Assembly: GCA_028829895.1 (NCBI GenBank)
Contig: CM054183.1
Location: 21,692,975 to 21,756,974 of the forward strand
Source of the DNA: Sinotaia quadrata
Lineage: Eukaryota > Mollusca > Gastropoda > Architaenioglossa > Viviparidae
Length of the DNA: 64,000 nucleotides
Reading direction: 5' to 3'
Shown here: positions 36,595 through 46,873 of the stretch, piece by piece
Layout of the letters: each line of letters opens with the position of its first letter
How positions within the stretch are numbered: the first letter of the stretch is position 1
Notes under the pieces: generated by a model
Databases searched by the model: none
What the model was told of the DNA's origin: nothing
What the model saw: the letters and a program-made list of their open reading frames with translations, nothing else
Position numbers and translations under genes: made by a program

Positions 36595-39500
36595 TGTAGA
36601 AATGACTCGGTTGAGCGGTCAAACGATGAAACCATATCAAAGCAACCATAACATCGATAGTTATTACATGACCTGAGAAGGAAAGAAAGCTTTATAACGA
36701 GTTCGGCAAGATATTTTTTAAGTTCATGCCACGTGATTTTATATTGCTATCAGTGCCGCTACTAAAAGTAAGTGTGTGTGTGTGTGTGTGGGGGGGGGTC
36801 AATAAGCTTGTCCCCCACTTTCGTGCGATTTTGTATTTGATTATTTTAGCGACCGGCAATCGATTATTCACGGATGACCTGACAAGTGATTACCAGTATT
36901 ATGGTAATACTGAAAGGGAGCGTAGTAGAGAGAGACTAATAAGCGAGCAAAGTCACGTGGTGAAACAATGAAGAAATGGTCAAAACAACAGCACGACCTT
37001 CACCTTTTCTCCCGCTGCGTTTCAATGCCCTAATTATGTTAATGTGCTTTCTTTGTTCATGTCAGTCTCTCAAGGGCATATTAAAAAATATCAACTCAAC
37101 CAGTGCAAGATATACTGGTATTATAGTAAAAAGGGGTGCATACACGTTAAGTCTTGTCATTTAAGTTAGAAGGAGAGACAGACCAGATGTTTTTCGTTCA
37201 AGTCCAACAAGTTTAACTATTAAGTCCGATCTTGCCCTCCAGTAGTGAATGAAACCACAGTAAGTATCAATGGAAAGTCGGAAGTGAACTAGAAATCGTA
37301 GCCTCAGGCAGAGATCTACAGATGCGTATTTGTCATGAAAGAGTAGGCATGGAAAAATACTGGGTCAAGGTGTGCTGTAGACATTACATGACAAAGATGA
37401 TGACGTCGATTGATGAATGTTACATTCCAGCATTTGTGTAAAGATCCTGTCTCAGCATGAGGATTTAAAGGTTGTTAATTTTAACGTTACACCTATGCTG
37501 ACGACAGACTGGTTGCCAGACACCTTTCAGTCTCCTCAAATTAATTCTCTCGGTTTAGACATTAATTATAATGACAGATGGATCTGTGTAATATTGCATG
37601 AATTGGACATGTTATCCTATTAAAGACTAATTATAAATACAAATCATTCGCTCAGCTCTGTCCCCAGCCCAATTATCTTTTGGTCTTTCTCTCGCTAATA
37701 ATTAGTCAATTTCTGTTATTATGATTAAAAAAATATAAATTTATTTAACAAAATAGTGAATCCATAAATCAATACATATAAATATGAAGGTCATCAGAAC
37801 CACCTATTTTGTCTTTGAATGTTTATATGGATCATAACATGAATTCTGATCTCAGGGTCTGTCAGACGCCCTTTATATGTATCATCAGTTGGTGGAAGGG
37901 TCCTTCAGCAACTCACACATCAACAGTCCATCGTTGAATACTTTGCCTGACCTTGGATTTCACTCAACTCATCTCGCATGAATAGCGCAACTTGGCATTA
38001 GGTTCTTAGCTCAATAGCCATAGAACACAAACTTTGACTGAAATGCCAAAAGTGAACACCAAAGTGAAACCCACACTTGTCTGAATATTCAGTGGGTTTA
38101 TCTTCAATTCACGGAAATAAATGCAGCCTCTGTGAGCTAGGCAAAGTTTTCATTGTGAACGAATTCCCAATTCGATTCTCTCACTATTTATGTAAATCCA
38201 TAAATCAGCAGTGGGAAAACTCCATTAACCAAGGTTATTGAGCATCAGGTTTGAACGACAACCCCCTCCCTACAACCATTCAAGCATAGTTCATAATCTG
38301 CTTATAGTAAGTGACGTATATTTTAACACATTCACCACATTCCAATAACTCAGTAATCCACTTATGGCACAACGCTGCAATTACGTCACCCAGTCTCAAT
38401 GACCTGCATATGACTTGTATTATGTTGTTACTGCAAATTCCAGTATTCCTTGTTCTAAAACAGTTCCTTTCCAGAGCTATGCTTCACCATCCAGTTGTTT
38501 GTTGATTTTAGTCGTTTTACACACGCATGCACACACACACACACACACACACATACATGCATGCACACACACAAATAAAATAAATGCTTAAATGAAACTT
38601 CTTCTATCATCCAAAGTATATAGGAATATGCCTCATACTAAATCTGGGACGCCCTGTGAGCCTAGTAAGCCACAAATAAATAATGACAACATCGTAATAA
38701 TTCCTGTTGTCCCTAAAAATAGGTTTAAAGCCTCACATTTCTTACACTCGCTGCCAAAGTTAATAATAAAAACTCCTGGGTTCATGAGATGTAGCGCGAT
38801 CTGGTTATTGCAAATTTCATCTCTGAAAAAATTCTGCAAGGTCCAACGCACTAGCCAATCATCAATCTTAAATCAATATGCTGATCTCCTACTCCAATTC
38901 TCCACTGACTGCCTTGTCACAGATTCCGATCAAACAAAAGATCTCTTTTCCTTCTTATTTTCCCTGTCTGGTTCCAATTTAAACAACTGCCCAGTCAGGA
39001 ACGCGACAAGTGTCGCGAATTGAGAAATTTCATTAATTAATTTTACATTTGAAATGAATTACTAAATAAATAAGTATAACTGTTTTTCGACCAAACAGTG
39101 AATTATTTATAAGAGTGATAGAGCAGCAGTATAGTCAGACTGTCAGAGGTCCGTACATCCCACCAGCCAATTAAAAGGAAGCAAAAGGAATAGCTAACAG
39201 AAGTGTGTGAGTGATTTGTGAATCACGAATGAGGTTTCTCGTCGGACTTGTAGGGAGGACAATAGATCGGTGAAGTTGACCAGTGTTAAGTTAATTAGGA
39301 AGAGACAGATTTGGGTAGTACCTCAGGCTTTAAAGCTGATTCAGCTCTCTGCCAAATGTCAGACAGAGAGTAGGGGTGACGACTCAGAATGGGATTGGTC
39401 GGTCGGTCGGTGTTCAGAGAGAGAAGTGGGTGGAGTATCATTTCAAGGAAGGAAAAAGTTTAGAATATGAGCTTAAGTTTGTCTGTAAGAAGCGGAACCA

Positions 39501-40135
39501 ATAAACGGATTTGTCTGTTTAGAAACAGGCTCCTGATTTTAGCCCGAGTGAAGGCCGTAAACATTTGCATATAAAAACACATTCAAAAGGCTAATTAAGA
39601 AACAGAGTAAGACTGAAAAGTCTGGGACATTTATTCGAATGAATGATGAGTGAAAAAAATCTTTAAATTGAATTATATTCATATATCAAATTTTTATTTC
39701 AGAGATAAACAGTTAAAAATGTTGAATATGTAAATTAAGACTATGAGAGGAAACATAGGTAGAATTCTGTTACCATTATCTTAGGGTTTCCATTAACAGC
39801 TGTACGTTTCGGGTTCTACAAAGAGTCCTAGTTTATGACCAGGTATGACATCATGCCTATATCTATTGGCCTGAAAGAAGATGGCCTTAGAGAAGAGGAC
39901 TTGAAAGAAGGTTGCTTGAGAAGAGAGCTAGGCAGATTTCGGCTCCACAAGAAGAGAGGTTGCTTGTTTGTAGAGTAATCCACATGCATGAAAGTCATAA
40001 AGGAAATTCACTTCACTTATTCCTATACCGACTTAATCAATTGCTATATACTGTTAACAATACTGTTATATGGACCCTTAACTGCTGGGAAAGAACAGAT
40101 TATTAATTAACCCAAAAGAACCAGCTTCTTATCCT
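36412..40135. other. Intergenic between copies 1 and 2
   Basis: Contains (CA)n at 36520-36590 and 38529-38574 and a short (GT)n near 36772. A 143-codon frame at 38592-39023 has no recognisable domain or flanking gene structure and is not called. No exons are recognised. Confidence 0.5.
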
Positions 40136-40140
40136 CTTAC

Positions 40141-41686
40141 TGTCACAGTCTGATAAAATTGTCCGACTTCGTGACCCACTTGCCTTGTTTACTTCAAATT
40201 CGAATATTTGAAACCCTTGGCCCTTTTGTTCCAAGCTTCCTTTTTCTAGGTGCTTCTAGAACAGGTCAAGATGTTATGTAACTTTAGGACCATTGTCCAG
40301 TTCTCGAACCAACCACATGCTTTGCGAACAGTCACGTGATACGCAATATACCTTTCTATATATGTACCCACACGCTTCCGCTCCCTCACTTCGAGCACAT
40401 TTTAGCTAATTCCATCAGCTTACTCGGGTCGTGAGAGGCAGCCGGCGCCATAGAGAATCAAGGTACCCTTCGACTTCTCTCAAAGGTATCATTTTATTTA
40501 ATAGTATTTGCTTATGTATTGTTTAAGTATGTAATTGTGCTATGTATTATATGATTTCCATATACACTTGAGCATGGTTCAGAGAAATAGCTGAAAACCT
40601 ATATGTTACGGAATATAAATTTATTGTAACCATTTTTCCATTTCTGTACTTTAATTTATATTGTTTTAATTCACTAAGAGCCAGAATGCTGCGCTCGATA
40701 TGAATTCTTCATGTAATTCAATTATTGCGTGTAATTTTAATTGTAAATTGTGAAGCGCTCTGTCGGTTGAATTACCTCTTGTATGAACATTAATTTAACG
40801 TTGTATCTATTTTATTGCTTCATACGTCATGACTGTTAAATGGAACACATGTGAGACGATTATATTTTTTCTAAATCTAATTGTAAGCGACGCGAGGTCG
40901 AAACTCTTTGTTCAGCGCATTTAATTGAGCCATGCCTAGGTAGGACCTGTTAGGTTGAGAATTATATCCAAACACGTTGCATCCACAGGTCGGCTCATGG
41001 TTCATGTTTCACCATGCCTCACCTGCACTAGCTTATTGGTATAAGCGTGTCGAAATCCACTCTGAGGGCCATGCTGCAAAAATTCCAGTTCCTAGCCACT
41101 AACAAAGGGACATCATTCCTTATGCACCACGTGTGTCGTTAAAGGGGGACTGAGGGAACGAACCGGCATGACTGAGTGTTGAGACCAAGGATACAAGAAT
41201 AGAGCTAAGTGCAAAATCAAGTGTACAGATCTCAAAGGAACACTTTTCTGGCAATTTAGATTGACAAAAATCAGGCATAGGCGCGTAAAGACAGAGTGAA
41301 GACTATTCGCGTTGCATTCGATTTATTGTTAATTTGTTAAACTTTATTAAATCTTATTTTCTTTGTTAATACCTCTTAGTAGTTGATTTCTATGCACAAT
41401 AGACCAATTAGATTAATTCTTAGATTTGAATGGGGGCGGATGAGCAGAAAGATTGATGACGAGTGCATATTAATTTAGAGGGATTTAACTGTTTTCAAAT
41501 CTAGCTAAAAGTTCGCAGTTTATTAGTCTGTAAATTTGTCGTCTGAACTACAAGACGCACTTTTAATTAGTCAGATAATAAATTGAGCAACCAGTCTGCG
41601 TAGAATATGAGAGGAAGAATTAATTATATTTAAAGTCTTTTAAAAATTCTAAGCAGGGTCTTTAAATAAATACTGGAAACGTAACA
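40141..41686 (+). repeat. 5' LTR of copy 2 (long form)
   Basis: 1546 bp, TG...CA. TATA at 40357, predicted start at 40388, and the intron-like GT...AG segment at 40463-40988. Matches the 3' LTR at 46874-48419 in length and, by eye, in sequence. Confidence 0.95.
40463..40988 (+). other. Intron-like GT-AG segment in the 5' LTR of copy 2
   Basis: 526 bp bounded by CAAG|GTACCC and CATCCACAG|GTCGGC, starting 75 nt after the predicted transcription start. Copy 1 reads AATCAAG|GTCGGCTC, exactly the spliced joint. The donor is weak at positions +4 to +6 and the acceptor has a poor pyrimidine tract. The ends share AGGT, so a deletion between short repeats is the main alternative. The same segment is at 47196-47721 (3' LTR) and 57584-58111 (copy 3, 528 bp). 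Confidence 0.6.
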
Positions 41687-41688
41687 AG

Positions 41689-41706
41689 TGGGGGCTCGTC
41701 CGGGAT
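41689..41706 (+). other. Primer-binding site, tRNA-Pro type (copy 2)
   Basis: TGGGGGCTCGTCCGGGAT starts two bases after the LTR. It is the 18-base tRNA-Pro complement known from murine leukaemia-type retroviruses, and it begins TGG as expected for pairing with a CCA tail. Confidence 0.9.
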
Positions 41707-42305
41707 TGATATGTATTAAATTGTAAATTGTAACATTTTTATACATAGGGCGCATCATAACCTAGAAACGAACGAACGAACAGAATTGCCAATTGTTCTT
41801 TTGATTTTTGTATCACTGATTTTCTTTGCTTTTGTTGTGACATGTGCATGTATTCTTTTGCAGAGTAGCGTGCATGTTAGTTAATGTTGATATATTTAAG
41901 CGTAGTTAAATATGTCATGTTAGCTATTGAATGATTTATTTAGTATTGTGTTACTGAGTACTTCATTGTGAGGAGTCGAAGGTTATACCGCCAGCTAGGA
42001 GAGTTATCGGTAGTAACAGACTTCGGACTATTATATTTAGGGTGCTAGATATAATGTGTAATGTTGTATGGTAGGAGCCGTGACATTACGAAAGTCTTGG
42101 AACAGCGGACACTGTGACAAGCAGGTGAAACGTGTAAAGAGTTAACGCGTAATTTATTTCGGAAGGTGTTCTGAGTAAATTAAATAATTTTTGTAAGGTC
42201 GTAGCCTAAAAGTTATTTTCGGGATAAGCGGAGTTATCGCCGACGGTTAAAACACACAATTCACGAGATACATTGTTATTGTAGCCAGCGCGCTAAGACA
42301 GTAAA

Positions 42306-45300
42306 ATGGATCGCAAACAGGTTATCGAAGACCTGAAAGAAACCGGTATCATGATAGGATATCAGGGTGACGAACTGACGAACTACATCAAAACTGAGCT
42401 AGAGAAAGCGGAAAAGGAGAAAGAAAGAGAAAAGGAGAGAGTAGAAAAAGCGGACAAAGAAAGGCAAGAGATAGAAAGGGAAGAACGGTTAGCTGCCCGC
42501 GAAGCTAAGAAGTTAGAGGCTGAAAGACTAGCTGAAACCGAGGCTAAACGCATCGCAGCGGACATAGAAGCCAAACGCATCGCGGCAGACGCGGAAACAA
42601 AACGGCTAGAATTAGAAGTGAAGAAGTTAGAACTTACTAATCCAAACCGTGATCGCAGAAGCAGTGGTGATTCGCGTTCTAGCGATGGAAATAATCACAG
42701 TAGAATTGAAAACATCATTCCAAAGATAAATATGGTCCCATTTGATGAGAACAAAGATCAAATAGACGCGTATTTAAAAACGTTTGAAAAGTTAGCCAGA
42801 GCAACAAACATTCCAGCGGAACATTGGGCGATAAATTTATCGGGGTTATTGCAGGGCAGTGCGAAAAACGAGTTCAATAAGCTTAGCGATTCTGAGTCAG
42901 ATAATTACGACACAGTCAAGGCCGCATTATTGAAACGTTACAAACTCACAGCAGATACATACCGACGTAAGTTTAAACAGGCCACTAAAACCAGTTCAGA
43001 GACGCACGCACAGTACATACGACGCGTAGCTGACTTGTTCCAAAGATGGATAGATCTAGCCGAAACTCCACAGACGTACGCAGGTCTTAGGGATGAAATG
43101 ATAAAAGACCACATTCTCGGGTCATACAAATCAGATCTACTGATTCACTTAGCAATAAGGGAAAAATCTACGCTAGAGGAGATAGGCAACGCCGCCGATC
43201 GCTTTGATGACGCACATTCTCAATTCTCGAACGCACACGCGAACAACAAGTCTCGACCGAACGAACCGCAGACTCGAAAGGATAAGAAAAATGACGGGAA
43301 GGCACCTAATGAGCGTGATGATAAAACATCTAAACCCGACACTAAAAACAAGTCCGACAAACAGAAAGATAAAAAGAATCTTGCATGTTACACTTGTGGT
43401 GATAGTGGCCATTTTTCACGAACATGTCCTGAAAAGAAAACAGCTAAAGTTTACGCAGTAGAAAGTCATACACCTAAAACAGAAAAGTCGAATCGAACAC
43501 CAGTACAGGCAAACGGTCACGATACAATCGCTTTGCTTGATACAGGGTGTGAGCTAGACGCTATTGTAAATGCATCATTAGTTAACCGTACCGACTACAC
43601 AGGGGAGACAATCTCTGTCACCTTTGCAAACGGCGAACAAGACATTTTACCAGTAGCTGAAGTCTCGATTGTTTCAGACTTTGTAGAAGGAACAGTCAAA
43701 GCGGCAGTTATGGAAAACTCACCGCATGACGTGATCCTTGGTTGCAAGTATGTTTTGCCGTGCAAAAAACAAACTTCAACTGAACCACCACTGGTTAACG
43801 CTGTAACCAGAGCAGCGAGTAGTAAAGACAAATCTGTAACTGCACCGATGTCTGCCGCACCAGCCGTAGATAAAGCAACAGTTAGCGAGATTAAAATATT
43901 ACAAGCTGAGGACGAAACACTAGACAAGTTACGCAGACAAGCTGTACTTGTTAGTGACGTCAACACTGACGATTCGAATAAGAAAGCGTGCATTATTCTG
44001 AAAAAGGGTTTATTGTACCGCTATTCGAAAGTGGGAGACGAATTTCGGAAACAATTAGTCGTTCCACAAACCAAACGAAATGACGTATTACGATTAGGTC
44101 ATGAGAGTCTTTTTGGTGCACACATGGGTGTACAAAAAACAACTAGTCGTATTACAAGTGAGTTTTATTGGCCGGACATCACTGCCGATATCCGTAGATT
44201 CGTGTTAAGTTGCGACACATGCCAGAGAACACAGTCTAAAAATTCAATCAGACCCGCACCGTTAGGAGAGCCTGAACTGATCAGTGAACCCTACAAGCGC
44301 GTAGCATTGGATTTGATTGGGCCTATAATACCCACATCAACGAGAGGTAATCGATACGTGCTGACCACTATTGATTACGCAACAAGATTCGCCGACGCAG
44401 TACCATTGAAAAATATTGATACTGAAACTGTCGCCGAAGCCCTTTTCGGTCTTTGGAGTCGTGTTGGAATTCCTACTGAAATTTTGACGGATCAGGGGAG
44501 TCAATTCATAGGCAACGTAATGAAGGAAGTAAATCGCTTACTTTCCATCAAACATCTTACTTGCACACCATACCACCCCCAGGCAAATGGTCTGATTGAA
44601 AAATACAATGGGACATTAAAAACAGCACTTAAAAAGCTCGCCACAGATAAACCGAAAGACTGGGACAGATACATCCCTGCCCTACTATTTGCATATAGGG
44701 AGGTGCCACAATCTTCCACCGGGTTTTCACCATTTGAGCTACTTTACGGACGTACTGTACGCGGACCGATGATGATTTTGAAGGCACTTTGGACTGATGA
44801 AAAGACAGATGACGAAGTTAAGACAACTTATACATACGTCACTGACTTAAGAAACCGTCTTGAAACTATAGGCAAGATAGCACGGGAAAACTTGACGATA
44901 GCTCAGTCTAGACAGGCAGAATATTACAATAAGCACACCAAACCTAGAGAATTTGAAGTTAATGACAAAGTGTTACTGTTGCTTCCTGAAGCACATAACA
45001 AACTTCAGATGAAATGGAAGGGGCCCTTTGTAGTTACCGCCAAGCTAGGGGGACTGAACTATAAGGTGCAGACAGGAAAGAGAGAGAAAATCTTTCATGT
45101 CAACCTACTCAAAAAGTACATAAGCCGTGAGGATCAAACCACTCAAGCTGATTTTGTCATAGCGACGATAGTTACAGAAGACGAGGGGGATACTGATTGC
45201 GTCACTGGTACTTTACCAAACTGTCCTCTACAGACGGACGAAACTGTCAAAGACGTTAGGGTAAATGAAGCCTTGACAGAAAGACAGAAAAAAGAAGTGA

Positions 45301-46649
45301 ATGAATTGCTTAATGAGTTCTCATCTACTCTGACAGACAAACCAGGGTTGACAGACTTAATAGAATTTTCACTGAAGCTGACTGACAACAAACCGATACG
45401 TTTGAAGCCGTATCCGTTGCCACACGCTAAGATAGATGACGTTAGACGTGAGATTAAGACTATGCTAGATCTAGGGGTCATAGAGAAGACTGACAGTGCC
45501 TACGGATCACCCATCGTGTTGATTAAAAAACGTGATAACTCGTTCCGTTTTTGCGTAGACTACCGCAAACTCAATCAAGTGACAGAGTTTTGTGCCGAAC
45601 CTCTTCCTGATCCGGATCTCATCTTCACTAAGCTAGCTAACGCTCATTACTATACCAAAATAGATTTGTCACGCGGTTTTTGGCAAATCAAGGTCAAGGA
45701 CACTGATCGACACATACTAGCTTTCACTACACCAGTAGGAAACTACACATGGAAAGTTATGCCTTTCGGAGTTTCAAACGCTCCAAGCATTTTTTCTAAA
45801 ATGATGCGGTCATTGTTAGAACCACTGTACGGACGTGGAGTTGAGAACTTCATGGATGATTTAATTCTAGGCACCCAGACATGGGAGGAGCACTTAACAC
45901 TCTTACGAGATGTACTAGCCAGATTAAAACAAGCCAACCTCACTGCCCGCCCTACGAAGTGTGAAATAGCACAATTCTCCTTAGACTTCTTGGGACACAA
46001 GTTGAGTCATGGAACTATGTCGCCAAGCGAAGCTAAGATAGCACAACTTAAGGACACTTCACAACCGCTAACAAAAACACAAGTTAGAAGTTTTCTTGGT
46101 CTTGCTAACTACTACAGAAAATTCGTACCAGATTTTAGTGCCATTGCATGTCCTCTGACTGACTTGACACGTAAGAATATGCCTACAAAAGTAGTGTGGA
46201 CTGATGCATGCCAAAACGCTTTTGACACACTGAAATCTAGACTGACTTCAGATTTAGTTGTTAAACTGCCAGATCTGACAAAACCATTCTTGTTAAGGAC
46301 TGATGCTAGCAACACAGGATTAGGAGCAGTGTTATTACAAGAACACAATGACACCAAACACCCAGTTGCATATGCAAGCCGTAAACTCACAACTACTGAA
46401 CAGAAATATTCCACCAGTGAAAAGGAATGTCTTGCAATAGTTTGGGCTATAAAAAAGTTCGAAAACTATTTGTACGGAAAAACCTTTGTCATTGAGTGCG
46501 ACCACCAGCCGTTGGCCTTCCTCGGACAGGCGCAATTTACGAACAGCCGTTTAATGCGTTGGTCTTTGTTTCTGACACAGTATGACGCAAATATTCATTA
46601 CATCAAAGGGTCTTTGAATGTTGGCGCAGATTACATGAGTCGTGCTTGA
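42306..46649 (+). CDS. gag-pol polyprotein of copy 2, integrase before RT
   Basis: One 1447-residue frame encoding all retrotransposon proteins, with no gag/pol frameshift or stop. In order: charged coiled coil (about 25-115) with repeated EAKRIAAD-type units; capsid region (about 140-320) whose second half resembles SCAN domains; zinc knuckle C-x2-C-x4-H-x4-C at 361-374; protease with D412-T-G; integrase zinc finger H599, H606, C636, C639; DDE core D669, D729, E765 with exactly 35 residues between the last two; GPF module at 906-908; reverse transcriptase with FMDD, D1184 and D1185; and RNase H from D1333 (TDAS) with SEKECLA, ECDHQ and NVGADYMSRA at the end. Integrase lies before RT, the order of Ty1/copia, although the RT and the GPF-bearing integrase are of Ty3/gypsy type. 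This is the arrangement described for the Gmr1 group. The start at ATG 42306 is the first codon shared by all three copies. No envelope follows. Confidence 0.97.
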   Translation: MDRKQVIEDLKETGIMIGYQGDELTNYIKTELEKAEKEKEREKERVEKADKERQEIEREERLAAREAKKLEAERLAETEAKRIAADIEAKRIAADAETKRLELEVKKLELTNPNRDRRSSGDSRSSDGNNHSRIENIIPKINMVPFDENKDQIDAYLKTFEKLARATNIPAEHWAINLSGLLQGSAKNEFNKLSDSESDNYDTVKAALLKRYKLTADTYRRKFKQATKTSSETHAQYIRRVADLFQRWIDLAETPQTYAGLRDEMIKDHILGSYKSDLLIHLAIREKSTLEEIGNAADRFDDAHSQFSNAHANNKSRPNEPQTRKDKKNDGKAPNERDDKTSKPDTKNKSDKQKDKKNLACYTCGDSGHFSRTCPEKKTAKVYAVESHTPKTEKSNRTPVQANGHDTIALLDTGCELDAIVNASLVNRTDYTGETISVTFANGEQDILPVAEVSIVSDFVEGTVKAAVMENSPHDVILGCKYVLPCKKQTSTEPPLVNAVTRAASSKDKSVTAPMSAAPAVDKATVSEIKILQAEDETLDKLRRQAVLVSDVNTDDSNKKACIILKKGLLYRYSKVGDEFRKQLVVPQTKRNDVLRLGHESLFGAHMGVQKTTSRITSEFYWPDITADIRRFVLSCDTCQRTQSKNSIRPAPLGEPELISEPYKRVALDLIGPIIPTSTRGNRYVLTTIDYATRFADAVPLKNIDTETVAEALFGLWSRVGIPTEILTDQGSQFIGNVMKEVNRLLSIKHLTCTPYHPQANGLIEKYNGTLKTALKKLATDKPKDWDRYIPALLFAYREVPQSSTGFSPFELLYGRTVRGPMMILKALWTDEKTDDEVKTTYTYVTDLRNRLETIGKIARENLTIAQSRQAEYYNKHTKPREFEVNDKVLLLLPEAHNKLQMKWKGPFVVTAKLGGLNYKVQTGKREKIFHVNLLKKYISREDQTTQADFVIATIVTEDEGDTDCVTGTLPNCPLQTDETVKDVRVNEALTERQKKEVNELLNEFSSTLTDKPGLTDLIEFSLKLTDNKPIRLKPYPLPHAKIDDVRREIKTMLDLGVIEKTDSAYGSPIVLIKKRDNSFRFCVDYRKLNQVTEFCAEPLPDPDLIFTKLANAHYYTKIDLSRGFWQIKVKDTDRHILAFTTPVGNYTWKVMPFGVSNAPSIFSKMMRSLLEPLYGRGVENFMDDLILGTQTWEEHLTLLRDVLARLKQANLTARPTKCEIAQFSLDFLGHKLSHGTMSPSEAKIAQLKDTSQPLTKTQVRSFLGLANYYRKFVPDFSAIACPLTDLTRKNMPTKVVWTDACQNAFDTLKSRLTSDLVVKLPDLTKPFLLRTDASNTGLGAVLLQEHNDTKHPVAYASRKLTTTEQKYSTSEKECLAIVWAIKKFENYLYGKTFVIECDHQPLAFLGQAQFTNSRLMRWSLFLTQYDANIHYIKGSLNVGADYMSRA

Positions 46650-46827
46650 TGCCATCAAGTGCCGGTACTGATAGAATGTTGTTTAATCAATTAACTGAAC
46701 CCTACGGATTCCTTCCTGTAAATATGAAATATAGTTGCACACTTTATTTCTAGGAATGTCGAAATTTTTTTTTGTGTAAATTTTTCTTCATTGTGGACTT
46801 CTACATTTTATCATACATAATTTGTAG

Positions 46828-46860
46828 GAGGCATTTTATCTTTGGCAAGATAAACGCCTC
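46828..46860 (+). other. Hairpin before the polypurine tract (copy 2)
   Basis: Same 33-nt inverted repeat as in copy 1 (GAGGC...TATCTT and AAGATA...GCCTC), immediately followed by the polypurine tract AAAAGCAAGGGGG at 46861-46873. Confidence 0.8.
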
Positions 46861-46873
46861 AAAAGCAAGGGGG

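Noticed and set aside
38592..39023. 143-codon frame between retrotransposon copies 1 and 2
   Set aside because: No recognisable domain and no neighbouring exons. Kept as non-coding until there is transcript evidence.
40463..40988. The LTR extra segment as an inserted DNA transposon
   Set aside because: Its ends show no terminal inverted repeats. The shared AGGT could be a 4-bp duplication, so this is disfavoured rather than excluded.
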